A stretch of 64,000 bases of DNA from CAVVSQ01 sp963848825 (GTDB lineage: Bacteria; Planctomycetota; Planctomycetia; Gemmatales; Gemmataceae), in the NCBI GenBank assembly GCA_963848825.1, contig CAWKFA010000009.1:806001-870000 (forward strand). The letters are read 5' to 3'. The notes under the pieces were generated by a model. The model did not search any database. It was not told where the DNA came from and saw only the letters and a program-made list of their open reading frames with translations. Shown here piece after piece: positions 57,915-64,000 of the stretch. Numbering within the stretch: the first letter of the stretch is position 1; every line of letters begins with the position of its first letter. Position numbers and translations under genes: made by a program.

Positions 57915-60900
57915 TCACGTGGCCGCCCACTTTGCGCACCCGCGCAGGGCGAAAACGTCCAGGGTGATGTCGCGGACGTGTCGCGCCCAGGGCGCATGGA
58001 ACAGGCGGCGCTCGCCCAGCCAGTCGATGGTGAAAAAAAACACGGGCGTGAGGACGATGCCGAAGAGCGTGACCCCGAGCATGCCGCTGAAAACCGCGGT
58101 GCCCAGGGTGCGCCGCATTTCGGCTCCGGCCCCCGTCGAGACAATGAGCGGTAAGACGCCAAGGATGAAAGCAAGCGACGTCATGACAATCGGTCGAAGC
58201 CGGAGCTGGCAGGCCGCCAGCGTCGCCTCGGTACGGGACTTCCCTTCATGCCGCTGCTGCTTGGCGAATTCGACGATCAGAATCGCATTCTTGCTCGCGA
58301 GGCCGACGAGAACCACGAAGCCGATTTGCGTAAAGATATTGATGTCCATGCCGGCGATGTTGACTCCGGTGATGGCGCCGAGCAGGCACATGGGCACCAC
58401 CAGGATGACCGCCAGGGGCAGCGACCAGCTTTCATACTGGGCGGCCAGGACGAGAAAGACCATGATGACGGCGAAGGCGAATATAAGCATGGCGGTGTTG
58501 CCGGCCAGCAGCTCCAGGTAGGACATGTCGGTCCATTCGTAATTCATGGCCTGGGGCAGCTCCCGGTCCGCCAGCTTCTGCAAGATGTCGATGGTGTCGC
58601 CCGAGCTGACGCCGGGAGCGGACATGCCGTTGATGCCCGCCGCCGGGTACATGTTGTAACGTGTCAGCACGAGAGGTCCCGGTAATGGGCCGCAGGTCCA
58701 CCAGCGAGCCCAGCGGCACCATGGAGCCGCGCGGCGTTGCGCACACGGAGCTGGGGCAATGACTCCGGCATATCGCGAAACTTTGCCTCGGCCTGCGTGA
58801 TGACCTGCCAGGTTCGGCCGAAAAGATTGAAGTCGTTCACGTACAGGGAGCCAGTGTAAACCTGAAGCGTATTCGCGAAGTCCGCCATCGAGACGCCACG
58901 CACCATGCAGGCGCCGGTGTCGGGCTCGATACGCACCTGCGGCACTGTGGAACGGAACACGGAGAACATGCCCGCGATCTTCGGTTGACCATCGGGGCCC
59001 ACCAGCCAGGGAGTTTGCACCTTATCCGGTTGGTTGCCCAGGTTGACGATGTTTTCCGTCTGCTTCTGCAGCTCACGAGATCCCAGGTCGCCGCGATCCT
59101 CGATCATAATGGTGAAGCCGCCTGCCCGGCCCACGCCACGCACGGGCGGGGGGCCGAAGACGGCGATCATGGCGTCCTGGATCTCTTTGCCGAAGTCCTG
59201 CCGCAGTTTGTTGGCGATCGCGTCGCTCGACAGGGAGGGGTCGCGCCGTTCTGGATAAGGCCGCAGATTGACGAACAGGGAGCCGAAGTTCGACCCGGCA
59301 GCGTTGAGGACGAATGATTGTCCACTGATCCCGGTGGCATGCCAGACGCCTGGAGTATTTCTTGCGATCGTTTCAATGCGGCGCATGACCTCGTCGGTAC
59401 GTTCCATGGAGGCCGAATCGGGCAATTGCACATTGACCATCAAGTAGCCCATATCCTGCGCGGGAATAAAACCTTTGGACGTTCCAATGAATCGAAAATA
59501 AGTCAGCCCGAGCAGGCCGCCATACACCAGCAAGACCACAACGCTCACCCGTAGCAGGCCGCCTACCAGCCGCACATACCCCGTGGTCGCTTTGCTGAAC
59601 CCCCGATTGAAAGCCCCGAAGAAAATACTCAGCAGGTAGTTCAAAGGACGGCTTATGAGCCAGCCGATGACAGCGCCCCCCAGGCAGGCTGCGGCAGTCA
59701 AACTCACCGGCCAAATCCAGGGCAAGTCCGGTGCGAAGCGCTCGGCGAGGCCATATTCGATCCAGGGCCCGACAAACTCCCATACCAACCAAATGCCGAC
59801 CAGCGCGAACGCCAGCCGGGGTAGGGGCGCCCGCTTGGCTCCGGCCGGTTGGTTGCCAGGAACGTCGCTGGGACGCAGAAAGAGCGCGGTAAGCGCCGGG
59901 CTCAGTGTCAGCGAGTTGAAGGCGGAAATGATCGTGGACACGGCGATCGTCAGAGCGAACTGGCGGAAGAACTGTCCCGTGATGCCGCTGATGAAGCGCA
60001 GGGCACGAAAACAGCGCTAAGTACCAGGCCGACTGCGATTACCGGTCCGGAAACCTGGTCCATGGCCTTGATGGTAGCGGCCCGTGGGTCCAGGCCCTGT
60101 TCGATATGATGTTCGACGGCCTCGACGACGACAATGGCATCATCAACCACGATGCCAATGGCCAGAATGAGGCCAAACAATGTCAAGTTGTTGAGGCTGA
60201 AACCCAGCAGCGCCATCACGGCGAAAGTGCCAATGATGGCGACGGGTACGGCCACCAGGGGAATCAGGGCCGAGCGCCAGTTTTGCAGAAAAAGCAGCAC
60301 GACGACCGCCACGAGCATAATGGCGTCGCGCAACGTCTTGACGACCTCGTTGATCGATTCCCTGGTATACGGCGTCGTGTCGAAGCCGATATCGTAATCC
60401 AGGCCTTCCGGAAAGGTCTTCTTCAGGTCCTCCATCTTGGCGAGGACGCGGTCATACACGTCGAGCGCGTTGGCGTCGGGCATTTGAAAAATCGCCAGAA
60501 AAACGGTGTCCTTACCGTCCAGGCGTGTGCCGATATCCATGCTCTTGGCGCCCAGTTCCACCCGCGCGACATCTTTGAGGCGCGTCAGGCGCCCCTCGCG
60601 CCGGTCTTCACGATGATGTTCTCAAATTGTTCCGCGTGCGTGAGTCGTCCCAGCGTGCTGAGCGGGACTTGCGAGATCTGCCCGGCCGGCATGGGTTCTT
60701 GGCCAATCGAGCCGCTGGCGACCTGAGCGTTCTGCTCCTGGATGGCGGCCACGACGTCGCCGGCCGACAGGCGCCGCGTGGCCAGCTTGCCGGGGTCAAG
60801 CCAGATGCGCATGCTGTAATCTTGCTGTCCGAAAAGAAAGACGTCCCCCACGCCCTGGAGCCGGGCCAGCTCATCCTTGATTTGCATGAGGGCGAAATTG

Positions 60901-61367
60901 CTCAGGTAAAGTTGATCGTAACGGCCGTTGGTCGATTTGAGCGCCAGGCCGCAAAGAATATCAGGGGACTTTTTGCGCGTCGTGACGCCGGTGAGACGAA
61001 TGACCTCCGGCAGCAGCGGCACAGCCAGGTTGACCCGGTTTTGCACGAGCACCTGGGCCAGGTTGACATCGACGCCATGATGAAAAGTGACCGTGAGATT
61101 GTAGCTGCCGTCGTTGGCGCATTGGGACGACATGTACATCATGCTTTCGACGCCATTAACCTGCTGTTCAATGGGCGCCGCGACGGCATTGGCGACTTCA
61201 TGAGCATTGGCGCCGGGGTAGTTGCAGGTGACCTGCACCGTCGGCGGCGTGATGGAGGGAAACTGGGCGAGCGGCAGCGTAAAGAGCGCGATGCCGCCGG
61301 CAAGCGTGATGAGAATGGACAGCACCGACGCGAAAATCGGCCGGTCGATGAAGAATCGCGAAATCAA
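57915..61367 (-). CDS. RND efflux permease (HAE1 type), upstream partner, about four frameshifts
   Basis: About 1,150 codons from ATG 61367 (MISRFFIDRPIFASVLSILI). Carries VNGVESMMYMSSQCANDGSY, TM4 GIVVDDAIVVVEAVEHH and TM10 LVGLASKNAILIVEFAK, so the proton relay is complete. Like its neighbour it has an insert after LRPSDVPGNQ with extra membrane segments (LAFALVGIWLVWEFVG, LTAAACLGGAVIGWLIS). Indels near 60595, 59995 and two near 58680-58740. The two permeases are about half identical by eye, suggesting duplication. Starts 37 bases after the adaptor gene. Confidence 0.92.
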
Positions 61368-61404
61368 CTTCGTTCTTCCTTTTTCAAGGGTGAGCCAGGG
61401 GCGC

Positions 61405-62556
61405 CTAGTTCGTTTTGGACAAGACCGGCATCGGCACGAGCTTGGGTGTTACCGGGATGTTTGGCCGGGCGCGCTGCAAGCCGCTGACGATGACCTTGTC
61501 GCCTACCTCGAGCCCCTTGGTGATTGCCCGCAGGCCGTGGTGAATGCACCCACCTGCACCGGACGATATTCCACTTTGTTGTTGTCTCCCACGACATAGA
61601 CGAAACGCTGGCCCTGATCGGTACCCAGGGCCTGTTCGGCGATGAGCTTGGCCTCAAAGGGCTCGCCGATGGGCAAGCGGATGCGGACGAAGAGTCCCGA
61701 CGACAGGGCACTGTCCTTGTTGTCGAATTTGGCGCGCAAACGCCAGGTACCCGTATCGGCGTCCACTTTGTTGTCGGCAAAGTTGATCTTTCCTTCGCGT
61801 GGATAGCCGCTTTCGTCGCTAAGGCCAAGAAGCACGGGCAACTCTGCATCGAGCGACCATTTGATGGTGCCTTCCCGCGCCAGTTTTTGTAGGCGTAGGG
61901 CAGTGCGCTCGTCAACGTCGAAAGAGGCGTAGATGGGGTCGAAATCGACGATACTCGTCAGCACGGTATCGTCCTCCTTGACCAGGTTGCCGGGATCCAC
62001 GTAACGACGACTGATGCGGCCCGTCAGTGGCGCGATGACTTTGGTCCAGCTTAACTTGAGGGCGGCGGTCTCCTGATTTGCCTTGGCAACTTTTAAATTG
62101 CCGGTGGCCTCCGTGCGATCGCCGACGATGCGATCATATTCTTCTTTGCTGACGGCGTTTTTGGGCAATAGCGTTTCCGCGCGAGAAATCCGCCTCGAGC
62201 CGCTTGAGGCGACCATCCATTTGCATGACGATGCCTTCCGTCCGGTCGAGTTCCGCCTTGTAAGGACGGGCATCGATTTCGAAGAGCACGTCTCCTTTTT
62301 TTACGATGCTTCCTTCCTTGAAATTAAAGACCGTGAGAAAGCCGGTAACGCGTGCCCGAATGTCGACCGAATTGATGGCTTCCATGCGCCCCGGAAAGTC
62401 TTCATAGTCGATGACCTTTTCCTTGATAACCGCACTGACCGAAACCTCCGGCGGCGGCGGCGCCTGCCCCTGTCCCTGAGGCTGGCCTTGCGAGGAACCA
62501 CAACCCACGAGCGCGGGGGACAAACAAAGAAGGAGTAGCACGTTTTTCATCGTCAT
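61405..62556 (-). CDS. RND periplasmic adaptor (membrane fusion) lipoprotein, two frameshifts
   Basis: About 384 codons from ATG 62556 (MTMKNVLLLLCLSPALVGCG) with a lipobox LVGC, so it is anchored in the envelope. After a Gln/Pro-rich linker come the half-motifs of the adaptor: MEAINSVDIRARVTGFL, VKKGDVLFEIDARPY, a helical hairpin (VSKEEYDRIVGDRTEATGNL), the second lipoyl half (TKVIAPLTGRISRRYVDPGN), and the beta-barrel domain (GKINFADNKVDADTGTWRLR). Indels lie near 62190 and 61545; the corrected end is GLEVGDKVIVSGLQRARPNI to the stop at 61405. It links the permeases to an outer-membrane channel, which is not encoded in the window. Confidence 0.92.
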
Positions 62557-62572
62557 TTCTCTTGGCTGGTTG

Positions 62573-63229
62573 TTACGTGGTCTCAAGGGGTCGACGTGCG
62601 CGTTCCGTGGCACTCAAGATGCCATGAAAAACCACATCTAAAATGTCCCTGGCCTGATCGGCGAAAGGTTTTTGATTTCCCGTGAAATAATTGGAAAACA
62701 TGGTCCCATAGACCGTGTCGGAAAGCACGTCAGTGATGCGCTCAACCGGCATGTCGCGGATGCGCCCTTCGGCAATCAGCTGCCTGTAAAGTGCTTTCCA
62801 GGGTTCCACGTTCACTTTGCGGTGCTGAAAATAGGTTGGTTCCTTGCGGTCTTTGAACTGGGCTCGCTCCTGCATCAGGAGTTCGACGAAATCGGGATTT
62901 TCAGCGAAAAAGGACAGGAAGGTGCGGATGGCCACCGCGATCCGATCGAGCGGGTCCGATACCGCGGCAATGCTGATGTCGATCTGTTCGCGAAGTTGCC
63001 GCATGACCCGGTCGGCAGCGGCGAGAAAAAGCTCTCGTTTACTGGGAAAATAACGATAGATCGTTCCCTTGCCGACACCGAGCTTGTCGGCCAGCAGTTG
63101 GGTATCCGCATCGGCGTAGCCATGCTCGGCAAAGAGGCGGGCGGCCGCGTCAAGAATTTGTTCGGTACGGCTAGCCCGGAGCACCTCGTCGACAATGCGG
63201 CAGGATTTCTTCGCTGGCGGAGATTTCAT
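62573..63229 (-). CDS. TetR family repressor of the efflux operon
   Basis: 218 residues from ATG 63229 (MKSPPAKKSCRIVDEVLRAS) with AAAGG upstream. Helix-turn-helix DTQLLADKLGVGKGTIYRYF and the following PSKRELFLAAADRV are typical; the C-terminal ligand domain starts at FAENPDFVELLMQERAQF. The longer frame to ATG 63271 would place the operator inside the gene, so the shorter start is chosen. It lies 16 bases ahead of the adaptor gene and is the first gene of the same transcript, so it probably controls its own operon in response to an exported compound. Confidence 0.9.
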   Translation of the reverse strand: MKSPPAKKSCRIVDEVLRASRTEQILDAAARLFAEHGYADADTQLLADKLGVGKGTIYRYFPSKRELFLAAADRVMRQLREQIDISIAAVSDPLDRIAVAIRTFLSFFAENPDFVELLMQERAQFKDRKEPTYFQHRKVNVEPWKALYRQLIAEGRIRDMPVERITDVLSDTVYGTMFSNYFTGNQKPFADQARDILDVVFHGILSATERARRPLETT

Positions 63230-63249
63230 TTGGCAAACCTTTACGCGGA

Positions 63250-63265
63250 CGGACTGGTCAGTCCG
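63250..63265. promoter_or_regulatory. candidate TetR operator
   Basis: CGGACT-GGTC-AGTCCG is a 6-bp inverted repeat with a four-base centre, 21-36 bases upstream of the chosen tetR start. Size, symmetry and position fit an autoregulatory TetR site. Confidence 0.5.
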
Positions 63266-63412
63266 CTCCATTATTCATAAATGCCGGGCCGATCACAAGA
63301 CCATTTTCTAGGATTAAACGGTTTCCCCGCCTCGGCCGGGTCGCGGTCCTGGGCGGTCATTGTTTTTCCTGGGCCGGTACGTCCAGGTCTGCTGGCGATG
63401 GAGTAGATGCCC

Positions 63413-64000
63413 ATGACGACGACACGAGTTCTCACGCTCCCCAAGTGGCCCACCCGAGCGGCGGATAGCAACAAAGGGACGTACGGGCGCATTCTCATCG
63501 TCGCGGGAAGTACGGGCATGTCGGGGGCGGCGGTGTTGTGTGGCAGCGCGGCGCTGCGCGGCGGCGCGGGCCTGGTCAGAGTGGCGACGCCGCACGCGGT
63601 TGGACCACTCGTGGCGGTTGGCAACCCTTGTTACATGACGCTGCCGCTCGCGCAAGATGCCGGCGGTCAATTCACACCGGCGGCGCTCGCGGAACTGCTG
63701 GACAGAGCACGGGAGAGTGACGTCGTGGCGGTTGGGCCTGGTCTGGGTCGCGGACTGGATATGCCGTCCCTCGTCAGCGCCCTGGTGACGGCGATCGCGG
63801 TTCCCATGGTGCTGGACGCCGACGGCCTCAATGCCTGTGTCGGCCGCATGGAGGTTTTGGAGCAACGCAAGGGAGCGCTTATTATCACGCCGCATCCGGG
63901 AGAATTTGGGCGCTTGCTTGGAATTCCTACGGCACAAGTACAGGCGGCGCGGGAAACGTTGGCGGTGGAATTTGCCCAGAAAACCGGGACGGTTGTCCTT
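63413..64000 (+). CDS. nnrD: ADP-dependent NAD(P)H-hydrate dehydratase, 3-prime end beyond the window
   Basis: 196 codons are visible from ATG 63413, preceded by GGAG at 9 bases (ATG 63407 is in frame too). YGRILIVAGSTGMSGAAVL, the ALRGGAGLVRVATP segment, VVAVGPGLGRG, VLDADGLNAC and IITPHPGEFGRLLG are the ribokinase-fold motifs of the YjeF C-terminal domain. The enzyme repairs hydrated NADH and NADPH using ADP. The N-terminal epimerase domain found in fused YjeF proteins is absent. No frameshift is seen in the visible part. It diverges from tetR. Confidence 0.9.
   Translation, partial: MTTTRVLTLPKWPTRAADSNKGTYGRILIVAGSTGMSGAAVLCGSAALRGGAGLVRVATPHAVGPLVAVGNPCYMTLPLAQDAGGQFTPAALAELLDRARESDVVAVGPGLGRGLDMPSLVSALVTAIAVPMVLDADGLNACVGRMEVLEQRKGALIITPHPGEFGRLLGIPTAQVQAARETLAVEFAQKTGTVVL

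Noticed and set aside
56257..58521. 754-codon open frame on the plus strand opposite the RND permeases
   Set aside because: It is antisense to two clear RND genes with complete proton-relay motifs. Its product is rich in His, Arg, Gly and Asp with no hydrophobic core and spans the gene boundary, as expected of a shadow frame in GC-rich DNA.
1..64000. programmed ribosomal frameshifting as the cause of the split genes
   Set aside because: The breaks are too many, occur in unrelated genes and lack a common slippery site or downstream structure.
1..64000. tRNA or rRNA genes
   Set aside because: No cloverleaf with a GGTTCGA-type T-arm and no rRNA core sequence was found in the spacers that I read.

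Overview
This window comes from a planctomycete, most probably a Gemmatales/Gemmataceae-like member of the Planctomycetota. The evidence is three type IV pilin-like DUF1559 proteins in tandem, a DUF1583-like protein, a Planctomycetaceae-type sigma-70 factor, two large Ser/Thr kinases with C-terminal membrane or TPR regions, and a giant surface protein whose N-terminus carries the planctomycete motif CLEDRLAPT. No tRNA, rRNA or CRISPR array was seen.

One property dominates the reading: most long genes are split into two or more frames by single-base indels, roughly one per kilobase. This includes core genes (ilvB, citrate synthase, nth, pepT, both RND permeases), so most breaks are probably assembly or sequencing errors and I give each gene as one locus with approximate break points. 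The left 4.6 kb is much worse (up to six breaks in a 0.9-kb gene) and may hold true pseudogenes.

Layout. 1-4600: accessory region read leftward, with a Cys-rich protein running off the edge, remnants of three nuclease-type genes (HNH, GIY-YIG fused to a PUA/EVE-like domain, PD-(D/E)XK-like) and the tail of an AlbA_2-type ATP-binding protein. 4.7-17.4 kb: a DUF1583-like membrane protein and the 11.65-kb giant surface protein. 17.4-18.8 kb: repeat-rich spacer. 18.8-22.2 kb: DUF72, ATP-dependent DNA ligase, ferritin-like DUF2383 and a PilZ protein, with three palindromic REPIN-like elements. 22.2-31.2 kb: ilvB, a ~1000-residue membrane protein, an ACT-like protein, a membrane Ser/Thr kinase, a secreted HExxH protein and a sigma factor. 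31.3-38.7 kb: iron alcohol dehydrogenase, mog, a glycosyltransferase, and a likely operon of Gfo/Idh/MocA dehydrogenase, MFS transporter and isochorismatase-like hydrolase. 38.8-46.7 kb: mostly housekeeping genes (DUF188, citrate synthase, quinone-type reductase, HU-like, endonuclease III, peptidase T) and small secreted proteins. 46.9-50.5 kb: a prenyltransferase-repeat protein and a kinase-TPR protein. 50.7-54.4 kb: the DUF1559 array. 54.4-63.3 kb: a leftward tetR - adaptor - RND - RND efflux operon. The window ends inside nnrD.

The most unusual items are the giant protein's YDG domains, each interrupted at the same place by unrelated modules; the REPIN-like palindrome family; a tandem duplication inside a kinase activation segment; and a mobile-looking repeat cassette joined to the tail of an AlbA_2-type gene.
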